DNA from: Nocardia iowensis
Lineage (GTDB): Bacteria > Actinomycetota > Actinomycetes > Mycobacteriales > Mycobacteriaceae
Reading direction: 5' to 3'
Assembly (NCBI RefSeq): GCF_019222765.1
Contig: NZ_CP078145.1
Span: 372,001 to 436,000, forward strand
Length of the DNA: 64,000 nucleotides
Numbering within the stretch: position 1 is the first letter of the stretch; every line of letters starts with the position of its first letter. Shown piece after piece: positions 50,731 to 59,710 of the stretch. The translations under genes and the position numbers were made by a program. The notes below the pieces were generated by a model that was not told the origin of the DNA, made no database searches, and was given only the letters and a program-made list of their open reading frames with translations.

Positions 50731-51528
50731 TCAGCCATGGGCGGCGTAGATGTGGGCTGAGACTTCGTCGCGCATGGTGGTGAAGGCGGGGTGGGCGCGG
50801 GTTGTGGCGAAGGAGGGGGTGGGGAGGTCGGCTTTGAAGGAGGTCGGTTTGTCGTAGATGATGCGGCCGGGGCGGGTGCCCATGACCAGGACGCGGGTGC
50901 CGAGGAGTAGGGCTTCGTCGATGCTGTGGGTGACGAAGAGGACTGTTTTTCGGCGGTCGCGCCACAGGGTGAGCAGTTCGCCTTGCAGTTTTTCGCGGGT
51001 GAGTGCGTCCAGGGCGCCGAAAGGTTCGTCCATCAGGATGATCTGGGGATCGTTGACGAGAACGCGGGCGATCTGGGCGCGTTGTTGCTGGCCGCCGGAC
51101 AGTTCGTAGGGTCGGCGGCCGCCGAGGTGGTCGAGGCCGACCAGGGCGAGCATGCGTTCGGCCTCGGCGGTGCGCCGATCACGCGGCACGCCACGGACTT
51201 TCGGGCCGAACTCGACGTTCTGCCGGACCGACAGCCAGGGATAGAGATTGGACTGCTGGAAGACGACGCCGCGGTCCGGGTCGGGTCCGGTGACCTGGCG
51301 ACCGCCGACCCGCACCGTGCCTTCGCTCGGCTCGAGAAACCCGGCGAGTATGTTCAGCAGCGTCGACTTTCCGCAGCCGGAAGGGCCTACGACACAAACG
51401 AATTCGCCGCCCTCGATGGTCAGATCGGTCGGCGCGAGCACCGGCGTCGGACCGGCATCGCCGCGGTAGGTCTTGCTCACCCCGGCAAGGACGACGCGCT
51501 GCCGGACGAGCTCGTCGCCCGCCGTCAC
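50731..51528 (-). CDS. ABC transporter ATPase, nitrate/sulfonate/taurine type
   Basis: 265 residues. Walker A GPSGCGKSTLLNIL, Q-loop QQSNLYPWLSV, signature ELSGGQQQRAQIARVL, Walker B IILMDEPFGALDALTR, H-loop VTHSIDEALLL. Last gene of a three-gene operon; GTG 51528 overlaps the binding-protein stop as GTGA. Energises uptake with the permease at 52589-53476. Group 16 (SsuB/TauB) importers are its nearest relatives. Confidence 0.9.
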   Translation of the reverse strand: MTAGDELVRQRVVLAGVSKTYRGDAGPTPVLAPTDLTIEGGEFVCVVGPSGCGKSTLLNILAGFLEPSEGTVRVGGRQVTGPDPDRGVVFQQSNLYPWLSVRQNVEFGPKVRGVPRDRRTAEAERMLALVGLDHLGGRRPYELSGGQQQRAQIARVLVNDPQIILMDEPFGALDALTREKLQGELLTLWRDRRKTVLFVTHSIDEALLLGTRVLVMGTRPGRIIYDKPTSFKADLPTPSFATTRAHPAFTTMRDEVSAHIYAAHG

Positions 51529-52592
51529 GAGGTCGCCCCTTCGGCCGCGTCGGCGTAAATACCGTTCCGGTAGGCGGATTCGTCACCGACCGCGTCGATG
51601 CCGCCCTGGCTCAACAGGAATTCGGCCGTCTTGCGCAGATCGCCGCCGAACCCGCCACCCAGATACTTCACGTCGGCCTGCTCAGCCGCGCGGAGGTAGG
51701 TGTATCCGGCCAGCTGCGGTCCGACCAAGGTCGGCTCGATGCCGAGCTGCGCGCCGAGCGAGACCGCCGCGGCCTCCGGCTCGGTTCGCAGCTGATGTAC
51801 CGCGTAGTCCTGCAACTGCGCCCAGACCACCGCGAATCGCGGGTTGTCATCGAGGAACTCGGTACGCGCGACCGCCAGATCGAAGGTGGGCGCGCCCGCG
51901 GCGGCGGTGTCGGCACTGGAAGTGACGATGTGCCCGCCGGATTCGATGAGCTTCGACAGGGTCGGATCCCACACCCAAGCCGCGTCGATCTGATCGCCGT
52001 TCCAGGCACCGGGGATCGCATCCGGCTTCATGTTGATCAGCTGCACATCATCGGCCAGCCCCGCCTTGCCGAGCGCGGCGAGCAGGCTGTAATGCGCGGT
52101 GCTGCCGAACGGTGTCGCGATGCGCTTGCCCCGCAGCGCTGGCACTGCGGTGACCGACTTGTCCTTGGCGACCAGCGATTCCGACGTGCCGATGACATCG
52201 TGGATCCACAGCACCCGCACCGGCAGGTGCAACGGCGCGGACAGCGCCTTGGTCGCCGGGCTCGACCCCATGGTGCCGATGTCGAGACTGCCCGCGCCGA
52301 ACGCCTGGACCACGTCCGCACCCGAGGAGAACTGGCTCCAGGTGATTTTCGCGTTCGGCAGGCAGGCGGCGAGCAGGCCGCGATCCTTCACGAACAGATC
52401 GGCATTGGGGATCGCCTGGAAGCCGAGTCTGGCCGCCGTGGTGACGCTCGGGTCGGGGGCGAACGGGCAGGTCGCCGGTGTCCCCGTGGCTCCGGTGTCG
52501 CCGCGGCCGGATTCCACGCACCCGGTGATCGTCGCGGCAACGGCCGCAATGGCGAGGGCGGTCGTGACGACCCGGCGGACTGCGGATTTCAT
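51525..52592 (-). CDS. ABC substrate-binding lipoprotein, taurine/sulfonate type
   Basis: 355 residues. Lipoprotein signal with lipobox ITGC at Cys25, then a periplasmic-type binding fold of the TauA/SsuA/NMT1 group: KITWSQFSSGADVVQAFGAGSLDIG, RGKRIATPFGSTAHYSLLAALGKAGL, GDQIDAAWVWDPTLSKL. Placed between permease and ATPase with ATGA/GTGA overlaps on both sides. Specificity (taurine, alkanesulfonate or other) cannot be read from the sequence. Confidence 0.88.
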   Translation of the reverse strand: MKSAVRRVVTTALAIAAVAATITGCVESGRGDTGATGTPATCPFAPDPSVTTAARLGFQAIPNADLFVKDRGLLAACLPNAKITWSQFSSGADVVQAFGAGSLDIGTMGSSPATKALSAPLHLPVRVLWIHDVIGTSESLVAKDKSVTAVPALRGKRIATPFGSTAHYSLLAALGKAGLADDVQLINMKPDAIPGAWNGDQIDAAWVWDPTLSKLIESGGHIVTSSADTAAAGAPTFDLAVARTEFLDDNPRFAVVWAQLQDYAVHQLRTEPEAAAVSLGAQLGIEPTLVGPQLAGYTYLRAAEQADVKYLGGGFGGDLRKTAEFLLSQGGIDAVGDESAYRNGIYADAAEGATS

Positions 52593-53476
52593 ACCTTGCC
52601 TTTCCACGGAACCGCCTTGGCGCCGACGAACTTGATGACCGAGTCGAGCACCAGTGCGGCGCAGCCGATCACGATGATGCAGGCGATGGTCAGCGGCGTA
52701 TTCAGCTGCGTGCCCGCGATATACGCGAGGCCGCCGATGCCGGGGATGCCGTTGTTGAGCTCGGCGGCCACCACGGTGGTCCAGGCGAACGCGGTGGCGA
52801 TCCGGATGCCGCCGATCACCTCCGGCAGCGTCGCGGGCAGCACAACGCGCGAAATGACCTGGGCCCGACCGGCGCCCAGCGAGCGGGCGGCATTCAGGTA
52901 GTCCTGCTTCACCCCGGTAACGCCGCTCAGCGTGGCGACGGCGATGGGTGGGAACGCGGCGAGGAAGAGCAGCCAGATCTTCGACAGATCGCCGATGCCG
53001 AACCAGACGATCAGCAGACCGATATAGCCGAGCGGCGGCAGTGACCGCAGAAAGTTCAAAATCGGCTCGGTGACCAGCCGCACCGGCGTGAGCATGCCCA
53101 TCACGAACCCGACCAACGGGCCCACCACGATCGCGATGCCGACCCCGGCGCCGATCCGCTGCAGGCTGGCCAGCAGATGCTCCCACAGGTAATAGTTCTG
53201 CTCACCGATCACCGTGCGATCCACACCCGCCGCGATCCGATGCCGGGAGTTGGCCCGTACGAACGCGTCCCACACCGCATGCGGCGACGGCAGATAGAGC
53301 GGATCGACCAGGTGGGCCGCGGTGATCACCGCCCACAGGCCGAGCACTAGCAACAGCGCCGCGACACGGGTCAGTGCCGGAACCAGCAGGCGACGATAGT
53401 TCCTCGGACGCCGCGGTGCCTCGGCAGGCGTGTCTACACCGACTGTCGGCGTTTCCGGCGTGGTAACAGCGGTCAT
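52589..53476 (-). CDS. ABC transporter permease, nitrate/sulfonate/taurine type
   Basis: 295 residues with about six membrane helices and an EAA-like loop (AARSLGAGRAQVISRVVLPATLPEVIGG) that docks the ATPase. A Pro-rich cytoplasmic N-terminus of ~40 residues precedes the first helix. First gene of the operon; the promoter lies in 53477-53580. No regulator gene is adjacent. Confidence 0.9.
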   Translation of the reverse strand: MTAVTTPETPTVGVDTPAEAPRRPRNYRRLLVPALTRVAALLLVLGLWAVITAAHLVDPLYLPSPHAVWDAFVRANSRHRIAAGVDRTVIGEQNYYLWEHLLASLQRIGAGVGIAIVVGPLVGFVMGMLTPVRLVTEPILNFLRSLPPLGYIGLLIVWFGIGDLSKIWLLFLAAFPPIAVATLSGVTGVKQDYLNAARSLGAGRAQVISRVVLPATLPEVIGGIRIATAFAWTTVVAAELNNGIPGIGGLAYIAGTQLNTPLTIACIIVIGCAALVLDSVIKFVGAKAVPWKGKV

Positions 53477-53619
53477 CCGGCGCTCCGGTGAAGGCCCACG
53501 TCGGGCACGGCACTCTCCTCGTAATTCGGCAAACCTCGACGCTATCGGTGCCGACTGGATCGAAGGAGAGTTAAGAACGCCGTGAACTTAATTCGCCGCC
53601 GCGGCGCACGGCGGCCCGA

Positions 53620-54054
53620 TCAACCTATTCCGTTGACGCTGCCGTTCATGCCGACGTGCTCCCCGATGTTCCCCGCCAGCCACTGGTTCTGCGCCAAGGT
53701 CTCGAAAACACAGATCAGCAGCAACTTACGGCTGCGCCTGCTGACCGAGTACTCGAGATCGGGCGCGGCCTCCGGACCGCGCAACGCGCTGGAGATGCCT
53801 TTACGCAGGTTCGGCTCGGACAACAACCAGAACAATTCCGGCCCGATCAACACCGATTGCCCGCCGGTCTCGTGGAACCAGCGACCGGCGAATTCGATCA
53901 GCAGATCGGTGAACGCGTCGCCGCTTTCCACCGCCTCGGTGAGTTGGCTCAGCGCGCCCGACCGGTCGACACTGCTTTGGATCACCGAGGCTAGCCTGCT
54001 CGCTACTTCCCGAAACTGATCGACGTCCTGGTCCTGCCAGACTGTGAGAGACAT
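53620..54054 (-). CDS. hypothetical protein, 144 aa
   Basis: Soluble helical protein beginning MSLTVWQDQDVDQFREVASRL, with a conserved-looking RWFHETGGQSVLIGPELFWLL region near 60-80. No domain is recognised. It follows the DUF2637-like gene by 58 bp and is probably co-transcribed with it; the two look like an accessory insertion between the ABC operon and gatD. Confidence 0.55.
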   Translation of the reverse strand: MSLTVWQDQDVDQFREVASRLASVIQSSVDRSGALSQLTEAVESGDAFTDLLIEFAGRWFHETGGQSVLIGPELFWLLSEPNLRKGISSALRGPEAAPDLEYSVSRRSRKLLLICVFETLAQNQWLAGNIGEHVGMNGSVNGIG

Positions 54055-54112
54055 GCGTTTTCTCCATCGAAGTAGTCGAGCGCGGATGAGTTACGTGGGT
54101 GCCGCCGCCGGA

Positions 54113-54802
54113 CTAACGGTGATTGAGCGGGACGAGCTTGCGTCCGTCGGCGGCGTCGAAAGTGTTGAAGCGCATCGGTGTATTCGGTCCGGTACTGAAG
54201 GGCGCCGCGGCCTGCGGGGTCGGCTTGGCGTGATCGTGCCCATTGAGCTGCGGCGACGTCACCATCTCCGGTACCTCCTCCGCCGCGGGCTGCGCCACTG
54301 CCGCGGGAGCGAAGATCGATCGTGACCCGGTGCTGCGGGCCAGCAGGATCAGGGTGAGGTGGACGGCGAACAGCAGGGTCAGCGGCATCCCGGCGTAGAT
54401 GATCAAAGACACCGGCCCACCGCCGATCTCCCGCGCGTACTCGATATTTCCGGCCACCGACACCATTGTCGAAATGACGAAAAGCGCCGTCGCATACCAC
54501 CAGCCGGCACTGCGTTTCGGGAATGAGGCGGTAGCGACAATGGCGCCGACCACCAGGCCGTCGATGGCGATCGGCACATTCGCCGCCAGCTCGGCTTCGA
54601 CCAGGTTGCGCACGGCCAGGTGGTGTAGTGCGGCAAAAGACATCTCGAACGCCTTGAACGCCACCACCGACGAAACGATCAGCGACAGGTATAACGGGCG
54701 CGGTCGTAGGATGCTGCGCCAGCGCGTCCAAACCAGAGGACGGCGTGGCAATACCGGCTGCTCCATTGATTCGGCAGATAAGCCCGGCGTGATCGTCGTC
54801 AT
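54113..54802 (-). CDS. DUF2637-like membrane protein
   Basis: 229 residues with four predicted membrane helices: LSLIVSSVVAFKAFEMSFAA, NVPIAIDGLVVGAIVATA, WWYATALFVISTMVSVAG and LIIYAGMPLTLLFAVHLTLI. The arrangement with SFAALHHLAV, then a PIAIDG motif at the second helix, fits DUF2637, a family otherwise frequent on actinobacterial plasmids and conjugative elements beside spread proteins. The C-terminal 75 residues are Pro/Ala rich and cytoplasmic. No other mobile-element gene is seen here. Confidence 0.55.
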   Translation of the reverse strand: MTTITPGLSAESMEQPVLPRRPLVWTRWRSILRPRPLYLSLIVSSVVAFKAFEMSFAALHHLAVRNLVEAELAANVPIAIDGLVVGAIVATASFPKRSAGWWYATALFVISTMVSVAGNIEYAREIGGGPVSLIIYAGMPLTLLFAVHLTLILLARSTGSRSIFAPAAVAQPAAEEVPEMVTSPQLNGHDHAKPTPQAAAPFSTGPNTPMRFNTFDAADGRKLVPLNHR

Positions 54803-54985
54803 AGCGGCGAGCGTAGCGTGCGAATAGCTCTACGCGCCGGAGCCGATCGGGTCGAGTCGCGTCGGATCGACATTGTTGCCGAACAGTGGGGACAACAATC
54901 GCACACGATCGACACAGTTCCACCTGAAAAGGCAGGCGGGTCAATTATGCCGACACCGGCCGCGTATCGCGCTGCGGCGGAGTTG

Positions 54986-55696
54986 CTACGCCCGCAGGCG
55001 TTCGCGCCGAAGTTGCTCGACTTCCGGCATGGCGAGCGGGGCCAGCTCCGCCACACCGAGCGCGCGCGCAAGCAGCAGGTCGGCGAGTTCGGGATTGCGG
55101 GCCAGCGCGGGGCCGTGCATGTAGGTGCCGATCACCGAACCCTGCACCACGCCTTCGAGACCGTCCCCGACACCGTTGCCGACGCCGCGGGTGATCCGCG
55201 CAAGCCCGGTCGCTGCGCCACCGAGTTTCGTGCCGCCACGGTGGTTTTCGAAGCCGGTCAGGGCCGCGGTGAGCTCGGCGAGCATGGGCGTGGTGGTCAC
55301 CTCGCCGATCGCGCGCTCGGTGCGCGGGGCGGTGGTGACGTCGATCATCCCGACGCCGTCGACGCGCTCGCCCGACGATGTTTCGTACCACTGGCCGAGC
55401 ACCTGGATGGCGGCGCAGATGGCCAGCACCGGAGCGCCTTTCGCGGCGGCCTGCTGCAGGCCCGGGTAGCGCTGCAGATGCCGGGTAGCCAGTCGCTGCG
55501 CCGAATCTTCGGCGCCGCCAAGGGTATAGATGTCCAGCGACTCGGGAACCGGGTCGGCCAGGGTGATTTCGACGACCTCGGCGTCGTAGCCGCGCAGCCG
55601 CAACCGCTGCCGCAGCACCAGCGCGTTGCCGCCGTCGCCGTAGGTACCCATCACGTCGGGCAGCACCAGTCCGATGCGCACGGTCGATTCACTCAT
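54986..55696 (-). CDS. gatD: lipid II isoglutaminyl synthase glutaminase subunit
   Basis: 236 residues, CobB/CobQ-like type 1 glutamine amidotransferase. Cys in APVLAICAAIQVLGQWY is the nucleophile; ENHRGGT carries the catalytic His region. GatD releases ammonia from glutamine and passes it to MurT to amidate D-Glu of the peptidoglycan stem. It overlaps murT as ATGA. The same pair lies near leuA and recR in mycobacteria (Rv3712-Rv3713). Confidence 0.93.
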   Translation of the reverse strand: MSESTVRIGLVLPDVMGTYGDGGNALVLRQRLRLRGYDAEVVEITLADPVPESLDIYTLGGAEDSAQRLATRHLQRYPGLQQAAAKGAPVLAICAAIQVLGQWYETSSGERVDGVGMIDVTTAPRTERAIGEVTTTPMLAELTAALTGFENHRGGTKLGGAATGLARITRGVGNGVGDGLEGVVQGSVIGTYMHGPALARNPELADLLLARALGVAELAPLAMPEVEQLRRERLRA

Positions 55697-56970
55697 GACT
55701 TGGCCTCGAGGTCGCGGTTGAGGTCCCGGAACGCGGTGTAGTTGGCCAGCACCTCGACGTGCCCGGCCGGGCAGGAGGCGATGGCGCGCAACGGGTTCGG
55801 CACGGTGGTGTGTTCGACGCCCGCGTAGGTCAGGCGCACCGCGAGATCGGTGGCCCGCTCGCCTGCTGCGACCACCTGGACGCCTTCGAAATGTTCGAAC
55901 CGCACATCCCACAGCCAGGACAGGTCCTCGCCGTCGGGAACCTGTCCGTTCACCGCGATCACGAGTCCGGCCGAGGAGGGTTCGATCATCGACAACGCTT
56001 CCTGCCAGCCCGCCGGGTTCTTCGCCAGCAGCAGTCGCGCGGCATGCTCGCCGACCTGCACCGTTCGATAGCGGCCCGCGATCTCGCGCACCGTGCCGGT
56101 CGCCGCGACTGCCTCGGCGGGGTCCGCACCGAGCGCGACCGCCGCGGCGACCGCCTGCGCGGCGTTGCCCCGGTTGGCCCGGCCGGGCAAGGCCAGCTTC
56201 AGCGGCAGTCGCAGTCCGTCGGGGCCGACGAGGTCTTCGCCGTCGAGCCACCAATTCGGTTCGGGCCGTTCGAAATCCGCGCCGGTGCTGCGCCAGTGTT
56301 CACCCACCCCGCCGGCTCCGCCGGCTGCCGTCCCCGAGTGTTCACCCTCCCAAACGATCGGCTCACCGCTGCGCGGGCAGCTGGTGGCGTCCATCGACCA
56401 GCCGCTGCCCGCCGCCACCCACACCACATTCGGGTGGTCGTAGGCGATCGAGGTCACCAGCACGTCGTCGCAGTTGGCGATCACGACGGTGTCGGGGTGG
56501 CGGGCCAGACCGGCGCGCAGCTTGCGCTCGATCATGTTGATCTCGCCGACGCGGTCCAGCTGGTCGCGGCTCAGGTTCAGCAGCACCACCGCGGCCGGGT
56601 TCAGCGCGTCGGTGACGTGCGGCAGATGCAGTTCGTCCACCTCGATCGCGGCGAGCGGCGCGCCACGATGGGCACTGAGCGCGGCCACGATGCCCGCGTC
56701 CATGTTGGCGCCGTCGGCCTGGGTGGCCACTTCGCCGAGGGTGCTGAGCGCCGCGGTGGTCATCCGCGTCGTGGTGGATTTGCCGTTGGTGCCGGTCACC
56801 AGCACCGTGCGCCTGCCGCGGCCGAGCTGGTCCATGATCGTCTTATCGATCTGCAGGGCGATGAGCCCGCCGATCATCGATCCCTTGCCTCGTCCCGCCT
56901 TCTGCGAGGCCCACGACGCTGCCGCCGCGGCCCGCAGTGCGATACGCCCGCGCACCGAAATGTCTGCCAC
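55693..56970 (-). CDS. murT: lipid II isoglutaminyl synthase subunit MurT
   Basis: 425 residues, Mur ligase fold. P-loop VLVTGTNGKSTTTRMTTAAL, central domain with NLSRDQLDRVGEINMI, and the C-terminal DUF1727 domain that binds GatD. The usual zinc ribbon of this family is not intact: only one cysteine (SCPRSGEPIVW) remains where CPxCG and a second pair are expected. GTG 56970 starts the protein. It activates the D-glutamate carboxylate of lipid II with ATP. Confidence 0.93.
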   Translation of the reverse strand: MADISVRGRIALRAAAAASWASQKAGRGKGSMIGGLIALQIDKTIMDQLGRGRRTVLVTGTNGKSTTTRMTTAALSTLGEVATQADGANMDAGIVAALSAHRGAPLAAIEVDELHLPHVTDALNPAAVVLLNLSRDQLDRVGEINMIERKLRAGLARHPDTVVIANCDDVLVTSIAYDHPNVVWVAAGSGWSMDATSCPRSGEPIVWEGEHSGTAAGGAGGVGEHWRSTGADFERPEPNWWLDGEDLVGPDGLRLPLKLALPGRANRGNAAQAVAAAVALGADPAEAVAATGTVREIAGRYRTVQVGEHAARLLLAKNPAGWQEALSMIEPSSAGLVIAVNGQVPDGEDLSWLWDVRFEHFEGVQVVAAGERATDLAVRLTYAGVEHTTVPNPLRAIASCPAGHVEVLANYTAFRDLNRDLEAKS

Positions 56971-57050
56971 GCCGCGAGTCTATGTTCGACCGGGCCGCCC
57001 GGCGCGCCCCGGCCCGGTGGTGTAGCCCACCCGGACCGCCGAGGGGGCGG

Positions 57051-57686
57051 TCAGCCCTGGTAGAGCTTGGCGTTGTAGTTGGCGGGGGTGTAGTGATGTT
57101 CCAGTTCTTCGATGGTTTCGGTCACGTCCGACTGAACCTCCTTGACCAGCCGGGCCCAGCTGGGGAGGTTGTCGGTGGGCCACTGGTCGGGCTCCCACAG
57201 GTGGCTGCGCAGGAATGCCTTGGCGCAGTGGAAGAAGATCTGCTCGATGTCGACCTCGACGGCGAGGATCGGGCGGTGGCCGCGCACCACCATGTCGTCG
57301 AAATACGGAGCGTCGCGGACGAGCCGGGCGCGGCCGTTGATCCGTAGCGTCTGGCTGCGGCCCGGAATGACGAACAGCAGGCCGACGTGGGGATTGGCGA
57401 GGATGTTCAGGTAGCCGTCGGCGCGCCGGTTGCCCGGGCGTTCGGGGATCGCGATGGTCCGGTCGTCCAGCACGCGGACGAAACCCGCCGGGTCGCCCTT
57501 CGGTGACGCGTCGCAATTACCCTCGGCGTCGCTGGTGCTCATGACGAGGAACGGGGTCGCGGCGATCCACTCGCGATCCCTCGGGTGCAGCGTGACGCGT
57601 TCCTTGCTCACGGCGCGGGGTGGCACCTCGCCGAGTAGTCGCCGCAGTTCGGCCGGGTCGGTGATCTGATCGCTGCTCGCACGCAT
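57051..57686 (-). CDS. PPOX-type FMN flavoprotein
   Basis: 211 residues of the pyridoxamine-phosphate-oxidase-like split barrel, DR2398/MSMEG_1061 subgroup by pattern: FLVMSTSDAEGNCDASPKGD, then GNRRADGYLNILANPHVGLLFVIPG and TLRINGRARLV. A C-terminal helix region (HLWEPDQWPTDNLPSW) is typical of this subgroup. The start is uncertain: ATG 57686 is used, ATG 57701 and GTG 57707 are alternatives. Such proteins bind FMN or F420 and reduce small molecules; substrate unknown. Confidence 0.8.
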   Translation of the reverse strand: MRASSDQITDPAELRRLLGEVPPRAVSKERVTLHPRDREWIAATPFLVMSTSDAEGNCDASPKGDPAGFVRVLDDRTIAIPERPGNRRADGYLNILANPHVGLLFVIPGRSQTLRINGRARLVRDAPYFDDMVVRGHRPILAVEVDIEQIFFHCAKAFLRSHLWEPDQWPTDNLPSWARLVKEVQSDVTETIEELEHHYTPANYNAKLYQG

Positions 57687-57742
57687 ACCCGATTCAAGCA
57701 TCGTCACCCGGAACCCGTTCCGCCGCCGGGAGATCGAGCACC

Positions 57743-59518
57743 TCAGATCGGGACGTCGAACAGGTTGGGCTGGCCCGCGGCGTAGCGATCCGCGTCGATC
57801 CGGCGCAGCGGTTCCAGCTCGGTCGCGCGGTACAGCGTGAACATCCGGCAGCGTTCGGCGTTCGAGCCCGCCACGTCGAGCAGTGCGTTCACCGCCGCCC
57901 GTGCGGACTCGTTGGCGCCCTCCATAGTGGCGAGGTCAACGTTGGTGCGGACGTAATCGCCTGCCAGGAACAGGTTTTCGAGGGCGCCGTGCGGTTCCGG
58001 CCGGAAGTCCCACGAGCCCGCGGTGTTGATCAGCAGCGGGTCGGCGTTGGCGTTGCGGCGTTGGCCAGGCTGCCAGGTGATGCCGGGGTCGAGGAACCAC
58101 GAGTGCAGGTCGGCGTCGTGCAGCAGCTCGCCGCGGTCGTCGAGATGTGCCGTGATCTGGGCCCATACCTCGCGGGCGATCTCCTCATGGGTGCATTCCT
58201 TGGCGGGCTTGCCGAACAGGATGCCCGGCGTGTTCCAGTCGGAGATGTCGACCGACAGGCAATCCTGCACGGTGCCGTCGCCGAACTCGCTGAATTTGGT
58301 TGTCCACAACTGGTTCTGGGTGATCGAGGTGAGCGCCCACGGTGCGTCGATGTAGGCGGTGTGGCCCTTGGAGATATCGGCGGGCCTGCGCAGATAGAAC
58401 TGGATGCCGTTCATCCAGTCGGTGACGAGTTGGTCCATACCGGCCAATTCGGGGCGCACGGCGAGCACGTCGGACGACCACAGGGCACGTGCCTGCTCGG
58501 CGGGCATGGCGACCACGAAATAGTCGGCGTCGATGCTGCGCTGCGCGCCGGTCTGGTCCACGATGCGGGCCGCAATGATCCGGCGATCACGCAGCTCGAG
58601 CTCGCGCACCTCGGCGCCGAGCACGAATCGCACGCCTAGCTCGCGCATCCGCTGGAGCCACGGCTCGATCCAGACGGCGTTGGTCGGCCCGTTCAGGACG
58701 CGGTCCAGGCCGCCGTCGTTGCCGACCTCGGCCGGGTTGCCGAGGAACTGTTCACCCATGTTGCCGATGGTGCGGACGCTGGCGACGTCCTCCTTCGCCG
58801 CGACCATGATGCTGGTCAGCGTGCGGGACAGCAGCGCGCGGAATTCGTGGGAACGCGCGTGGCCGCCGACGTACGCACGCCAGGAGGTGTGCTCCCACTG
58901 GCCGAACCGGCGGGCGTCGCAACTGGTGTTGAACACCAGCAGGCGGTCGGCGAAATAGAGGCCTTCGTTGGCGGGCATTTTCAACGCGGTCGCGAGCGTG
59001 GCACCGAGGGTTTCGCGAAAGGTGTCCGGCGAGAACGCCATTCGGGAACGCGGGCCGAGTGGCAGCCGGAAGTCGTCGCCGTCGCGCCGGGCGAAGCGCG
59101 CCTCCGGCACCGCGATCAGGTTGTTCCATACGCCATTCGGGTTGCCCGCGAAGGGGATTCGCCGCATGGTGTCCGGCACATGTTGATAGAAGCCGGGGAA
59201 GAAGCGAAAACCGTGTTCACCGGGTAGGTCCGGCCGTCCCGCGGATCCGGTGCCGGGCACCGGCACGCTGCGTGCCTTGCCGCCCCAGGCGCGTCGCTCG
59301 AAAATCGTTACCTGGAAACCGCGTTCGGCCAGTTCGTGCGCCGCGGTCAAGCCCGCGACACCACCGCCGAGCACCGCGACCCGTCTGCCGCCCGCACTGC
59401 CCGCGGCAGGCCCAGGTCTCAGCGCACCACCGATCAGTGCCCCCGATGCCACTACCCCCGCCGCAGCCGTTCCGCGAAGTACTGCCCTCCGCGAAACGGC
59501 CCACCGATTTTCTGCCAT
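57743..59518 (-). CDS. Tat-exported FAD-dependent amine oxidase-like oxidoreductase
   Basis: 591 residues. N-terminal twin-arginine signal (SRRAVLRGTAAAGVVASGAL), then the dinucleotide motif VAVLGGGVAGLTAAHELAERG with the FAD glutamate in TIFERRAWGGKARS. The C-terminal end has LFLAGDYVRTNVDLATMEGA, the usual second FAD contact. The family includes phytoene and squalene desaturase-like enzymes and hydroxysqualene dehydroxylases; the twin-Arg signal says it acts outside the membrane with its cofactor folded in. Substrate unknown. Confidence 0.85.
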   Translation of the reverse strand: MAENRWAVSRRAVLRGTAAAGVVASGALIGGALRPGPAAGSAGGRRVAVLGGGVAGLTAAHELAERGFQVTIFERRAWGGKARSVPVPGTGSAGRPDLPGEHGFRFFPGFYQHVPDTMRRIPFAGNPNGVWNNLIAVPEARFARRDGDDFRLPLGPRSRMAFSPDTFRETLGATLATALKMPANEGLYFADRLLVFNTSCDARRFGQWEHTSWRAYVGGHARSHEFRALLSRTLTSIMVAAKEDVASVRTIGNMGEQFLGNPAEVGNDGGLDRVLNGPTNAVWIEPWLQRMRELGVRFVLGAEVRELELRDRRIIAARIVDQTGAQRSIDADYFVVAMPAEQARALWSSDVLAVRPELAGMDQLVTDWMNGIQFYLRRPADISKGHTAYIDAPWALTSITQNQLWTTKFSEFGDGTVQDCLSVDISDWNTPGILFGKPAKECTHEEIAREVWAQITAHLDDRGELLHDADLHSWFLDPGITWQPGQRRNANADPLLINTAGSWDFRPEPHGALENLFLAGDYVRTNVDLATMEGANESARAAVNALLDVAGSNAERCRMFTLYRATELEPLRRIDADRYAAGQPNLFDVPI

Positions 59519-59644
59519 GCGCCGCTCTGTGCCTAGCCTCGGAAACCTTTGTTACACGCTGTCACTACTGTAAAGCGCCAGGTCCACCCCGCTTCACTCG
59601 CCACCCCCAAGCTAGCCACCGCACGTGATCACAGACCTGCCATA

Positions 59645-59676
59645 CGGTTCACAGGGCATGTAGCGTCTGTGAACCG
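59645..59676 (-). terminator. hairpin terminator after the EamA gene
   Basis: CGGTTCACAG (59645-59654) pairs perfectly with CTGTGAACCG (59667-59676). It follows the EamA stop on the minus strand; nearby TCTGTGGAT and ATCACAGACCT copies make it possible that this is also a binding site. Confidence 0.6.
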
Positions 59677-59710
59677 AGTGGCGGGTCTGTGGATTCTTTG
59701 ACGGGCTCGT

